64,000 bases of DNA from Chrysaora quinquecirrha (lineage: Eukaryota > Cnidaria > Scyphozoa > Semaeostomeae > Pelagiidae): contig JACTAT010000036.1 in the NCBI GenBank assembly GCA_014526335.1, positions 3,774,269-3,838,268 of the forward strand, given 5' to 3'. The position numbers and the translations under genes are program-made. The notes under the pieces were generated by a model. That model did no database searches. It was not told the origin of the DNA and was given only the letters and a program-made list of their open reading frames with translations. Positions 33,218 through 54,300 of the stretch are shown piece by piece (within the stretch, counting starts at the first letter, position 1; each line of letters opens with the position of its first letter).

Positions 33218-36138
33218 CACCGAATTAATAGAAATTTATGAACGAGCTCCCTTTTCTGTGATTATATATGTGCCTCAGAGATACAATGGTCACCAAAGTG
33301 CTTGGAACGCCAGACCGGTTTTTCAACTCCATGCAACATCTCCCCTCTGTGAACAATGTTGCTTCATGAGGGGGTGTTTTGGTTTTACGGTTACACGATT
33401 TTGCCAATATTTTGGCTCGGCTTTTTGATTTGTTCTTAATAATTGCGCGGTTAATAAATTTTTTGTGAAGCGTTATATGATTCTGCTGTTGACAAAAGAG
33501 AACTGAAACAACTTCAGTGTGGGAAGTTGGGAATCCCTCGACGCCTTATATATTTACCTATACCTAGTATTTAGGCCTAGCCTGTTAATTGTTTTTGGAA
33601 TAAGGATTATTTGGCACGTGGGATCCTCGACAACGTGTCATTGAGTGGTTGAAATCGAAACAAAGAAGGCAAAAAGAATCAGAGAAAGGGAGACGTCAGC
33701 GTTGGTTTAAAGGGGTGTACACTGAGGCAGAAAGTGTTGCATTAGGTCTAGACAGAGAAGATAGCCAACAAAGATAAATAATTAAAACATTTTAAGATTA
33801 AGGACTGCATAATTCTCATAAAAAAGAGTGTAACCCAATGAAAAAATAAGACCAGCAATACCAAAATAACTGTTCTCAAAGTGGGATATTGGTTTATTAT
33901 TCGATTTAAAATATTGTCTCTTACCACTCAAAACCAGAGGATCTGCCACGCAGTACTGTACAGCCGTTCATTCTGCTGAAACGGAGCCTCGATTGACGAT
34001 TGATTTAGGTAATAGGTTCCCTGATTCGGCCCCAGATATGCAAAACATCTGATCCGGTGCTGAGATGAATGCTCCCCACTTGCATCCACAATGCCGATAC
34101 AATGTGGCTGAGGCTTCGCATCTTACGGTGGTTCCCGTTACAGGAAATCGCTATTCCCGTTACAGGAAATCGCTATTCTCCCATGAGTCTTCCGCCAGCC
34201 TCCGGGGGAGGGAATATCCGGCCCCCAGACCATATGCTTACGCTTGGATACCCCTACGCTTTAACTTCCAACGCATGACACCGAATCGATGTTAAATAGG
34301 ATCCTCCGAGTACTCCTAGATTCAGGGACGCCTGCACATATGGAGGGCAAGGGGGGCAAAGGCTTGCGGAAGGGCAACTGAGGGGGTTTGGGGGCGTGGC
34401 CCCCAAGAAAATTTTAAGTTACCACGCCCTTCAGAAGCCTGGAAAACGTGGGAAACGCCCTTTAAATGTTTTCATTGACAACAAAACTGTTTAAGATTTA
34501 CTCGATTTTGCAATTCTTATGCATTTAAAGTCAAAAGTTTAGTAATAAGATGATGCTAGTGGTTTCCGAAAAATGATTTTCTCTGTTCATCATTTTTTGA
34601 AAAATTACGAGCGACAAGTTTGACATTGATTTTCCCTCGACCCAGAAACAAATAATGAAATCAGTATATTATGGTCCTTTCTTGCCTTTCTTCTATTCTA
34701 CAATTCTACAATATCTATCAGACAATTTTAAAGCTATTTTAAAAATAATTGTTGTCGCTGAGGGCACATCTTGCCCCTCCTTGCCCCCCTTGGACAAGGG
34801 CAGGAGGGGCGGTCGCCCCCCTTGCCCCCCCACCGCAGGCGTCCTTGCCTAGATTTGCTTCTTTTAAATCTGATCATTACGGGAAAGGACTGTACGCGCA
34901 TGCGCCACGATACTTCGCGGTACTTTAAGATTAAGGACTACATAAATATTTTGTTATGTTAAGTTTTTGTTTTAGTTTAATATTTTAATGTTTTAACTTT
35001 CTTGTTTTGCCAAAAGATACCTAGTCTGCTAAAAAATATATTGCAAGTCGATTTTTTACAACACCACAAAATATAAATCACAGCACCACAAACCAGATTT
35101 ACAGTTCCACAAAACGGCAACAAAACCACGTTAGAATAACCCCTGCCCCCCCACCAGAGGTCAGCGCATAAAGCCAAGACACGCTTTTAACGAACCCTTA
35201 GGGCCCTCATCCCCCATTAGCCTCACCCCCTTTTCCTGCGTTTCCCGCGTTTTACTGCGTGTGGAGAAATCCATTACTGAACATGGAAGAAAGAAGATGG
35301 AGGAGTGAGTGGCGCGTCTTCAGAATGATAAATTTTCCTGCAATATTTTACCTCAGAAAGGTTCGTGAATTATGATTATTAATTTGAATTGACTTATTTA
35401 TTGCAATTTCTCTTGATTTATCTTTATAGTTTTTCGTTTTAATGCCAAGAAACACTAAAAACTAAAATATAAAAAGACGCTATCATGATTTTCGATTTTC
35501 GGGCCTAGGCGATTACAAGCAAAATTCACCAGTGAAGCTCTTGCCCAGAAACGTACTTTGAACATGTTTTTGAGTAGGGTAGGGGTTAATAAAGTGGTGA
35601 AAAATAGCTCCAAAAACAAAGAAACAGGGAGGCTTAAATGCTTAAATATTGAAACCAAGTGTTCTAAATAAAACTTGCAAAATAACTTGAAAAGTTCTTG
35701 ACCATGCAGTTGGCAGAGCTAGTTTAAAATGGAGTGGGTGCATTTAAAATGGAGTGGGGCCAGGGTGCATTCCTTGTTACCACCACACCAGAGAACCGAC
35801 CAAATCAGACTTCACGCCAAAAGAAACAATAGATCAATTGTTTAATAATTGAAATAATAATCTAGGCTATTGTTTTTTGAAAAATCCACGCCAGCACGCC
35901 GATAAAGTTTCAGACTCCAGGCTGGAGATCTCCGTCGTAGGCTACATGGAATGCCCACTGGAAAATCCAGGGATGTATGAAAATATCCAAAAATCCATGG
36001 GTTGTGAAATGTGTAAAAAATCTAAGGGGCCATCGACTTTCGATTTTCGTATTTTTTAACGGCTTTTGACCATTATGGGGGGAGGGGGTTTTACCCTCAG
36101 CCATTAAGAAAATTAAAATCAACTAACTTTATGGAAAA

Positions 36139-36575
36139 CTAGCCCTGGTACCCGTCGATGCCGGGTTGAATTTTTTCAAATTTCCTTTAATGAAGTGGAT
36201 ACTTTTCTGAGATACAATTCATTCACACGTTTAATTGGACGTATTAATCGTTTCTTTATCAATCGACTTGTTTAGCCGAATCGTACAACTAATAAGCATC
36301 ATGTTGATTAATTTGACGTCAACATGGCTTCCAGAAATCGGAATCCCGTCGCTTTTATTTCCATTCTACTACCTATTTACCTATTATTGAATTCTTCTAA
36401 TTCAAAAAGTTTTTGACAAATTTTTTCGCCGAGGACACTCTCCGAAACACGCCGATTACCAAGGTACATTTTGTTTTTCAGTCCGTGGAGTGGTTCTTGA
36501 GTTATAAGCGAACATATATACATACATACATACATACATACATACATACAAACAGTTCTGTTTTATATATATAGA
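36139..36575 (-). mobile_element. Non-autonomous Helitron (- copy 1)
   Basis: Read on the - strand it starts TCTATATATATAAAACAG and ends with the CCCG...CGGG hairpin and CTAG. The base outside the CTAG end is the T expected at the 3' flank. It shares the 'aaccactccacggactgaaa' interior and the TGTA microsatellite with the + copy at 27382, but about 70 bp shorter. Confidence 0.88.
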
Positions 36576-37012
36576 TAGCCCTGGTACCCGTCGATGCCGG
36601 GTTGAAATTTTTCAACTTTCCTTTAATAAAGTGGAGACTTTCCTGAGATACAATTCATTCACATGTTTAATTTGACGTATTAATCGTTTCTTGTATCAAT
36701 CTATTTTTGTTTAGCCGAATCGTACAACCAATAAGCATCATGTTGATTAATTTGACGTCAGCATGGCTTCAAGACCGGAATCCCGTCGCTTTTATTTCCA
36801 TTCTACTACCTATTTACTTATTATCCAATTCTTTTAATCCATAACTTTTTTGAAAATTTTTTTCGCCGAGGACAATCTCCGGAAAATGCCGATTACAAAG
36901 ATACCTTTTGTTTTTCAGTCCGTGGAGTGGTTCTTGAGTTATAAGCGAACATATATACATACATACATACATACATACATACATACAAACAGTTCTGTTT
37001 TATATATATAGA
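36576..37012 (-). mobile_element. Non-autonomous Helitron (- copy 2), head-to-tail with copy 1
   Basis: Directly adjacent to copy 1 with no spacer. On the - strand the 3' terminal CTA of this copy runs straight into the TCTATATA start of copy 1, and the outer 5' flank at 37013 gives the A of the A|T target. Several substitutions and small indels distinguish it from copy 1, so it is not a recent duplication or an assembly echo. Confidence 0.85.
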
Positions 37013-37652
37013 TGTTTTGAAATCTTCGATTTTACCGATGGCTTAATGATATTGCGCTTTTTAGGCCATAAAAACACTTGGTTCTAGGCGTAACCTATTT
37101 TAGGCCTGTCAAAAAAATCCCGGAAAAATTTGGCAGATGGCCGTTAAGGGGAGGGTGGGTGGGAGTTCCGATCTTAACGGCCAAATGCCGTTAAAAAATA
37201 CGAAAATCGAAAGTTGGTGGCCCCTAAAATCCAAGGGTGGATTTGAAAAAACCCACAAAAATCCAGATCTCTCACTTAAAATTGACAAAATCCAGGGCTG
37301 AAACTGAAAATTTTGTGTCTTCCATAGGGTAAAATCCAGAGGTTATGGTCTAAAAATGGCCCAAATTCCAGGGTTGTCTGCAATTTTGGCAGTAAAAATA
37401 CGGACCACAGCCTATTTTTGAGGTCTCTTCCATTGGGGGTACGGATATTAACTGGAACCACCCATATTGTTTTTCACAGAAATCCCTTTGGAAATCCTTT
37501 TGTTTTCATAAAATCTCGTACACCTTTTTGAAGAGTGAATAGCCCCTCGGTCTGAACTGTGGCCACACTACTGCCTGTTAGTGCCTTCTTTGCTTTTTTA
37601 CTAATGCCAATTTATTTGATGTGAATCTTTTATTCCAGAATTGAATATAATT

Positions 37653-43452
<5,800 letters not shown>

Positions 43453-43621
43453 AGTACTGTATGTTTGCCTTGATATTTAATATACGTTTGCACGGTGGAA
43501 GTGCTGTAATCATGCATCTTGGGCATACGCCTGTTTAGTGATACTATCGAATTTCTGTATGACGAGCCCCTATATAAAGAATTTTGAAAGTGAAATCTGA
43601 TTTTTTAAATACCGATTGCTA

Positions 43622-43757
43622 TAGACTTACTACACGAGTCTCGTGTTCCATGTATATAGACCAGACCAACAACCACAGAAATTGGCTACAGTGTGCAGCC
43701 TTTTGAGAACAATATCAAAATAAGATGCGAAAACTGGGACTCGTGTTATAAGTCTAC
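43622..43757. mobile_element. MITE, TAGACTTACTACACGAGTC family
   Basis: Left TAGACTTACTACACGAGTC and right GGGACTCGTGTTATAAGTCTA are inverted. At about 135 bp it is the same size as the element nested at 20933-21056. The two neighbouring words 'tagacttactacatgagtcg' at 44350 and 'gcgactcataatatta' near 44480 look like another copy. Confidence 0.75.
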
Positions 43758-43793
43758 TGAATGGTGTACAAGTCATCTCGGTTTCATTCCGAT

Positions 43794-44240
43794 AGGCCCT
43801 GGCCAAACGATCAAACATTGTTGGTCAAACATTTAAAATTTGCTTTGCAACAAATGTTTGACCGTTTGGCCACGTGCAAAAGATTTTCTCCAACATTTAG
43901 GAACAACCAAGTCATTGCTAATGCGCAAGTACGGACGCCTATTTACTAAGAAATGTTGCTAGGTGCCAAAATGTTGCAAGTTGTTGAAATTTGACAAAAG
44001 CAAAAGAAATATTTGACAAGCAATGTTGGAAAGGCGGCCACACGATCAAGCATTGCTTAACACGCAAATGTAAGCAAAATTTATGGCGTGATATTTTGAA
44101 AAGTTCAAAAACATTTTTTGCTTGCAAGCAAAAAATGTTGGGCGAGTAATGTTTTCGAACGTGGCCAAACGGTCAAATATTTTGATTGACACGTAAAAAT
44201 CTAATGTTTGACCAATAATATTTGACCAGTGCTGCGGCCA
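43794..44240. mobile_element. MITE, CCCTGGCCAAACGATC family, probably composite
   Basis: Left end TAGGCCCTGGCCAAACGATC; right end 'ctaatgtttgaccaataata' followed by TTTGACCAGTGC. An internal second left-end-like word (GGCCACACGATCAAGCATTG, about 44036) makes it longer than the 250-280 bp copies, suggesting two overlapping insertions. Confidence 0.7.
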
Positions 44241-46264
44241 TTGAAGAGGTAAGGTATTCCAAGCACGTGTGAAATCGGCACGCTTTCAGCAATTACAGCA
44301 TGGGTCGGACTAAATCTGCCGTGTAAATGGGGCATGCCAATTCTGTGCAACGCTAGACTTACTACATGAGTCGCAGTTTTCGCTGCCTTCACCTCAATTC
44401 AATTCATTCAAATAAATGTAAAATTAAAAAATAGTTGTTGCTGTTGTTAATGGCGGCAGCTCAAACTGCGACTCATAATATTACTGTTTCAAAATCCGGA
44501 CTACTTAGGCCATCGGCGACAACTTTTTGTCGCTCCAATCAGAGAGCGGCATTTCAAAATCGAGCATTCTGATTGGCTAATTCAGTAATTTCGAGCTGTT
44601 CACGTGCCATTTTCCGTTCATTTTTCTGAAATTGTGACCCCCCGTGATAACAGTCGGGAAAATGGAGGGAAAACTTTACCACAGCTTCACGCCAGCGCCG
44701 CAGCAAAGAAATTACAAAATTTTAACTGGAAAGGTGAAGAGTATTCTAGAGTTCCTGTTCAACTCAAATGTGCTTGTTTGGCAAATTTAAGTTGGCTTTA
44801 TGCGTTTAGCTGGAAGAGAAAGGTTTTTTTCTGGCTTTCCTTTGTGTGGACTTAAATTCACGGCAGCACAGAATTTTCAGCCTGAAGAACCGAAGAACCG
44901 CGAAGAACTCTGGAGACCTGCAAACATCTGCAACAGTTTCTAGTAAATATTCTTTAGCTTCATTGGCCGCATTTTTCAGTAGCTAATACAGAACAATTAT
45001 AGACACCTATATGGTAGTATTCAATTAAAATAATTCAGCTTTCCAATATTTGTTTTTCAACTTTTAAATTAAAGCTTTTCGGCGATCTATAGATGATAAC
45101 TTTTCAGTTTTGAGCAAGCGGGTTTGCCTTGCAATATTTAAAACATTGCCTTCATAGTTCACTCAGTTTAGTCGTTTAGATATTTACGAATTACTCTTCC
45201 CAAACATTCACCATGATTCGGTAGAAAGTAACAAAAGCTGAATCAAATTTGAAGGTTGAGACTGTCTGAATCTGGGCGCCCAGTTTCGTTCCTAGTTCAA
45301 CATGGTAACTCTACATTTGTTTGGTGAACTGACTGGTCCAGAAGAGAATTTTGTTGTTTTTGGCTTATCATTTAAATTAGTTTCTGTTAGCGGTAAGAAT
45401 TTGATAAAAGTTTGACTTATTAATGAGAATAACAGGTCGAAACTTTGTTGTTTTTATTCCTTCGTCGCTTCGTGTATCTATAAATAAATAAGGGTATAGT
45501 CTGTTTCATTTTGCTGCCCGTTACCGAAGGCAAACTTACAAGCAATTCTGGAAGAAAAGACTACTGCATATTTGCTGATTTCAAGATTCGTAAAGGGACT
45601 GAAGAAAAGCAAAACTGGGTCTCATTTGTTTTGCATCTTTCTGCTCTGAAACTTTTTTGTAATTTTGTTTTGCTTTGCCGCACTGCAAAAATTAGGATGA
45701 GAGAGATTTCTTTCAGGGGGTCGCCACATCTTCAGCTGAACAAAATAATGAAATCGAGGCAGCGAATTTCAGTCCGTTTTTCCACACTGAAATATTATAA
45801 GTCGTAGTATGAGCGGGCTGTGTTGCGTGGGGGGCTGGGAGCGAATCTACGACTTTTGTAGTGAGTCTAGTGCAACGCATTGAAATTAAATTTTCCTAGA
45901 ACAAGCAGAATACAGTAGATGAAACAAGTAAACAAGTTCAAACATTAGCAAGTTATATGCGCAAAAAATTGAGATACAGCGGACATGTGGATCAAGATAA
46001 AAGAATTATTAAACAGGATATTATTGTCAGAAGGTGATTAGAGATAAAAACAAAGTTTTTTTGTCCACAAAAACATGCAAAACGTCGTTAAAACTTGAGC
46101 TGTTTTTTGAAACATATTTTACCTCCTTTTCATTTTCATCGTCATCATATGCAACAGAGGCTGGGCTGTAGAGGTGGCAAAAATTTTGTTCAATGGCGGC
46201 GAAACCTCTCCTGTCTGTGGAGATTTCTGATTGAATATATAATTTGACATATAAAACTTAAGCT

Positions 46265-49580
<3,316 letters not shown>

Positions 49581-49583
49581 AGA

Positions 49584-49589
49584 AATAAA
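49584..49589 (+). other. Poly(A) signal AATAAA of TVP23
   Basis: AATAAA starts four bases after the TAG stop. A TGTGTT-containing stretch follows within 15 bases. The 3' UTR would be very short if this signal is used. Confidence 0.5.
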
Positions 49590-49844
49590 ATGTGTTACCG
49601 TATAGTTGTAAATATTAAATTAGCATTTGTCTTAAAAGAACATTGACACTTAAATTAATGAATTAATTTCGTTTAACCATTACATTTATGTTCTTACTGA
49701 AATAATTGTTTTCAGTTAAATGTAGTGAATTGTATGCAGTGACTACTTCACAGTCCGTTCATTATTGTTTCAGTCAACTTAGCCATAAACTGCGCTGGAT
49801 TCAATGCTTACAAGTAACCTTGGGAAAGAGGTAGTACTGGTGAA

Positions 49845-50090
49845 GGTGAAATGGTGTAGATAGTACCAGTCGCTAGGATCTCAGCAGCCAGAAGTACTGC
49901 AGGTGAACTAACGAGATCTCGACCCTCTCGACCCTGTGACTCTCGTCCTCATTTAATTCCTGACACCAAATGGTGAAATTGTGCATATAGGCCAATTGCT
50001 ACGATCTCAGAAGTAGATTGCCTGACAAGATAATTTAGACCCTGGCTATGACGTAACGGGCTCGAAAACCCGACCACCTGAACTCCTGAA
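49845..50090 (+). mobile_element. SINE-like repeat S1, two units in tandem
   Basis: The first unit has 'ggtgaaggtgaaatggtgta', 'gtcgctaggatctcagcag' and 'cgagatctcgaccctc'. The second has 'aatggtgaaattgtgcata', 'ttgctacgatctcagaagta', 'gaccctggctatgacgtaac' and GGGCTCGAAAACCC. The dimeric arrangement matches the reverse copy at 30070-30320. Confidence 0.6.
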
Positions 50091-50147
50091 ATTGCAACGA
50101 CGTCACAGCACCTTCAAAGCTCGTAAAGTTCCTATTTCGCCGCTTGT

Positions 50148-50615
50148 TCTAGCCTTAAGCTGTGGTGTGGCTAAACAAGGAGACATGTCTTTGCGCGACA
50201 TTGTATTCGGCGTCAAAGGGTGGCTAAGAATGCGAGTGACAAGTGGGCAACATGTCCCCCGAGTCCCGGAAAAATTTCTCGCTGCGAATTTCTAGTTTAG
50301 CCAAGCCTTAAGTCTTAATAGCTTGCTAAACTAAAGCTATGGCTAAACTAGGAGACTTGTCGCGTGGGACACTGTTTTTGGCGTGTCTCCCAGGGTGGCT
50401 AAACATGCGAGTGACAAGCGAGCAGCATGTCCTCCGAGTCATTTGCATGTCGCGGAGACAAGAAATGTTTCTGTTGTCTTCCAGAAACATTGCTTGTCTC
50501 TTGCTATAAATTTTGTCACGCGCTACAAAGTTTCCGAGGTGGCTAAACTACTGGGAGACACCGAGGGGACATCAATGTCGTGCACGACATGTCTCCTAGT
50601 TTAGCCAGACTGAAA
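50148..50615. mobile_element. Foldback element with GTGGCTAAACTAGGAGACA ends
   Basis: GTGGCTAAACAAGGAGACATG at about 50163 is answered by GACATGTCTCCTAGTTTAGCC at about 50587. Between them the same terminus occurs again in both orientations near 50290 and 50342, so two copies lie back to back. Non-coding. Confidence 0.7.
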
Positions 50616-51338
50616 AGTTTGCAACGATGTAATTTTTAAGGCAAGCAATCTTTACCAAAAATTTTAGCAAATTCTAAGTCCTAGGTGCTTATTGACCAGT
50701 TGCTTATTGAAAAAAAAACGTGAATGGGCTGAAATACTAGATATATTAAGGAACTTTGAGGTCTGGACCAGTGTGAGACGCATGCATGCAAAAGCTTTTT
50801 TAGTCCAATAAGGGTGCAGAAAATAGTGTTATTTTGCTTTTTGTCACTGAACTCGCTGTTAAAATCCTCCAAACCCCCACGAATTGGGCTGTCGTTTCGC
50901 TAGCTTCTAGATGGAAGGAGGTGCTAAGCATGACTTTATCGACTAAGTGAGCGCTTGTGTCCACTCGTAACCCGTGTCTGTTCCGCGCACTTGTGCTTTG
51001 GTGGATTTTTTATTTTACGGAGTTTTATTTTCTCTTTCTTTTTCAACAAAAAAAGGCAAGAAAAAAGACGCCGAGATACAGCATCAATTGCTAAAGGGAT
51101 GAATGGATAATGAAAAGATCATACAAGAACGAGATGAATGAAAGAGGCTGGGGCGAGTGGAAAAGTGACGTAGTACATTAAGAATCCGCCATCTTGAAAT
51201 TGTTCAGTGTATCCGGCGAAAAGAGCAAGATAGGTGCATCACAGCATAAACAAAGTTTACACGCGATCATACGTTTAATCCCTTTATAAATTACTAAAAA
51301 TTGTTTCGAAAAAGACTCTGAAGCATTTAACAACAAAT

Positions 51339-54300
51339 ATGCCAAGGAATGATGACAGAACTCGCAAGGATTTGGAGTTCCTTGGACTTGAAATATCGGC
51401 ATCCGAAGGTAGGCCAAACGACTTGTAAAACAGCTTACAGACCTGTTAATTGTTTGGAGCGAAACAACTTGATAAAATGCCTTGAACTGTGTGGTAAATT
51501 ATTACATCGAGAATTAAAGGGTTTCGTGCGTTATTTAACCAAGGATAAAGACTGAAGAACAGTGATTTTTTAAGGAAATAGGGAAAGAATTTTATTACCT
51601 AAAATAGAAGTTGAATTTAGTGGCAGGTGGGAAAGGGAATATACGTATGAAGTGCCAATCTAAAGCAGCAACGGCCTAATTAAAATACACGGCATTTACA
51701 AATTCTGTAAGAGGATTAACTGGTTGTTTTCGAACTGATTACATCCAAAGCATTTCAAACTTATGTACAATAATTCATGTCTTATATCTACACATTCCTA
51801 AGTAGTACCTACTTTAATGATGCTTTGTTGTAAAACTTGTTGGAAACAAAAGATGCCTGCTACAATGCAAGCTTTGCAACTTTAAGAGATTTAGTGTGTG
51901 TTTGAAAAGAGTATTTTGTTAATTTTTCATCTGTATCATTTGTTTTGCATTGATGTATTTTGCCTTAAAATTTTTCTGCACCATAGTTTTTTAAAAATTT
52001 TTAGCATTTTTTTTTTAGCATTTTAATGATTTTTCTCTCTGTGTTTTTAGACGACAAGAAAAAAGCTTTCATTAAATTAGCACTCAAGCTTCATCCAGAT
52101 AGATTTAGCAAGGTAAATCTCTCATTTTTTGCTCGTAAAAACAATGAAACAAATTTGAAAATAGCAGAAGCTTGTCAATATTCAAATTATTTTTGTGTGA
52201 CTAGCTTTGAAAATGATGTGCATCAAAAACTTTCTGCTGTTTTCAAACTTTGTTTACCATCTGTTTTTTATTTATTTAAATATGGCAAACAAATGAGTCA
52301 ATATTCATTTTGCTTTTAGTCAAAGAGTGTTATGATCCTGCCATATTTACAAAATTTTAGACTTTTTGTTTCAGAAAATTTCAGAGTACCTCTTTGCATG
52401 TTACTATTGACTTTAATTGTTTTAGAAAACACTAAGACTAAAAATAATTAAATTCAATTTGAGTGTTTCAGCAAGGATAAAATTGATTGTGTCTGGTTTC
52501 AATATTAAACTGTTACATGAACTGAATTGGCAACTTCAAAATTGCATCAAACTGAAACTGTTGCTTTGAAATTGAAACATTTTGTACAATTAAACTTTAG
52601 TCCCAATATTGTTCAGAATGAAATTATCCAAAAGCTTTCTAACTGCTTCAAGATTTGTCCAGAATCTATTTTGTGCAAAAATTTCTTCCAAAAGCATACA
52701 AATTTTCTTCCTTGGCTATTATTGAATGAAAACTGATAAATAAAAGCAAACATCAAAATTTTTTCCTATGAATCTGTGGAGGAATTGAAAACAAAATTTT
52801 TGTTAGTTTTTCAGTCATCCAAAACTTTGACATTTCCATAAAAATGGATACATTTTTGACAAGCTTAAGCTTTTCATCTGTTACCTCTTAGAGTATGAAA
52901 CAAAAGAAATATACCAAAAAAATTAACTTTAACAAAATATAGCGAAGGTTGTAGGTGCAAAACCTGTATATATTATTTTTGGTCATTGTCTCTAAAAATT
53001 GCAATATATATCTAGAAGGTACAACAACTGCTCTATTTTTATGATATTTTTAATTTTTCTTTACCTAGAATCCTGATGATGCAACTAAAATGAGGTTTCA
53101 TGAAGTTTGTAAAGCATATAAGAGGTTAACATCTGGTGAGTTACTAATTCTGTTTAATAGGCTGTTATCTTTGTCATCTAACGTAAAAAGATGATGCTTG
53201 AAAAATATTGTTGCAAATTATGAAAAACAGTCAAAACATTTGATTAGACCATCTTTATTTAGAGCTCCATGAATCCCAGAATTGGTACCCAGTGCTCTTA
53301 TTGTAATTTTTGAAGGGTGATAAATGCTTTGGACAAGGTGCATTGGGGCACTGGATCAAATTGGGAAAAAAATTGTATTTTGTTTGTTTTTCCTGTGTTT
53401 CATCAAGTTTATTATAGAGGTCTTCTGAGGAGTTCTAATGAATGTCAGACAGAATGAAATGAGCACCCATTCAGCAGAGGTTGTTCAGTCTTTTTGTTGA
53501 TTAATTTGAGAAAAAAACAACAAGAAAAGCTGCTTGTACCATAAATCTTGATGTACAAGCCAAGTTTTTCTTTACTGAGCAGACTGACTTTGTCAAAATT
53601 TGTTTGAGCTTAAGTCAAGTGCTAAATTTATAGCCAAAACTTTGTACTTGAATCTAGACATGCATCATTTTCTACTGTAATTGAAAAAATTAGCCAAAAA
53701 CTATGCATCAAATATATGTATAACTCAAATTTTTTTATTATGATATATCCACATATTTAATACAGCTCTAAATGGAAATATTTACAATAATGTAATGTAA
53801 TCATTTAATCAATAAGCCTGTTTCAAAACAGACTGATCATTATCTGCTTATCTGTAGTCAATCAGCTTTGCAGACATAGGCAAGATTATACTATCAAGTA
53901 CAGCTTGCTTGGTGTTTTTTTCTGTAATTAATGGTAGAAAGACAGAGCAATTGACAGTATAGAGTCCATTAGGGAACTTTTTTAATGCATTGGTAAAAAA
54001 TTTAATATTCAAAATAGAAGTTTCACAATGAAGTCTGCTTAATCACCCTAAATAATATTCAACTACAAACAAATTAAAAAAACACTTCATCCTACATCCA
54101 AACAGATTATACTTGAAGACAACAGAGTAATCCAGCCATAAATAACCTTCCGTAATTCTAAAATATTTTAACATTGTTGCTAGAGCTGCAAAAATCATCA
54201 AGACAGTCAAACTAGGCTTCATTTTCTAACCACATCAAACCTCTTTTTCTTTTATTTTTTCATCTACAGTCTTGGCATTATATCATAGATGTCAGTTAGG

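Larger units (their letters stand above)
35980..37260. repeat. Inverted repeat enclosing a Helitron tandem
   Basis: The left arm (35985-36062) reads 'aaatccatggg...aggggccatcgactttcg' through 'gattttcgtattttttaacg'. The right arm (37180-37250) reads 'cgttaaaaaatacgaaaatc' through 'ggtggcccctaaaatccaag'. The arms are reverse complements, so an older foldback or inverted-repeat element has been opened by the Helitron insertions. Confidence 0.6.
32232..37638. other. Intergenic interval between the unknown gene and TMEM184
   Basis: No gene supported. It contains the MITE at 32807-33217, a possible further CACTC-ended fragment near 33716-33829, a G/C-rich stretch at 34330-34850 with a (GCCCCCCTTG)-like word in inverted copies, and the inverted-repeat block 35980-37260 that encloses two Helitrons. 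The last 80 bases before 37639 precede the TMEM184 start exon. Confidence 0.5.
43453..46264. other. Intergenic interval between TMEM184 and TVP23
   Basis: Contains two MITEs of different families (43622-43757 and 43794-44240), a partial TAGACTTACTACATGAGTC copy at 44350-44485, and then AT-rich DNA from 44500 to 46264 in which I see no supportable gene. The TVP23 promoter should lie in the last few hundred bases; no clear core element is visible. Confidence 0.5.
49590..51338. other. Intergenic interval between TVP23 and the J-domain/GW182 gene
   Basis: Contains the SINE-like S1 repeats (49845-50090) and a foldback element (50148-50615), then about 700 bp without recognisable repeats. An in-frame TAA at 51276 precedes the start codon at 51339. 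No promoter element is clear. Confidence 0.5.

Noticed and set aside
45511..45807. 98-residue frame between TMEM184 and TVP23
   Set aside because: No domain, no splice partners, composition like surrounding intergenic DNA.
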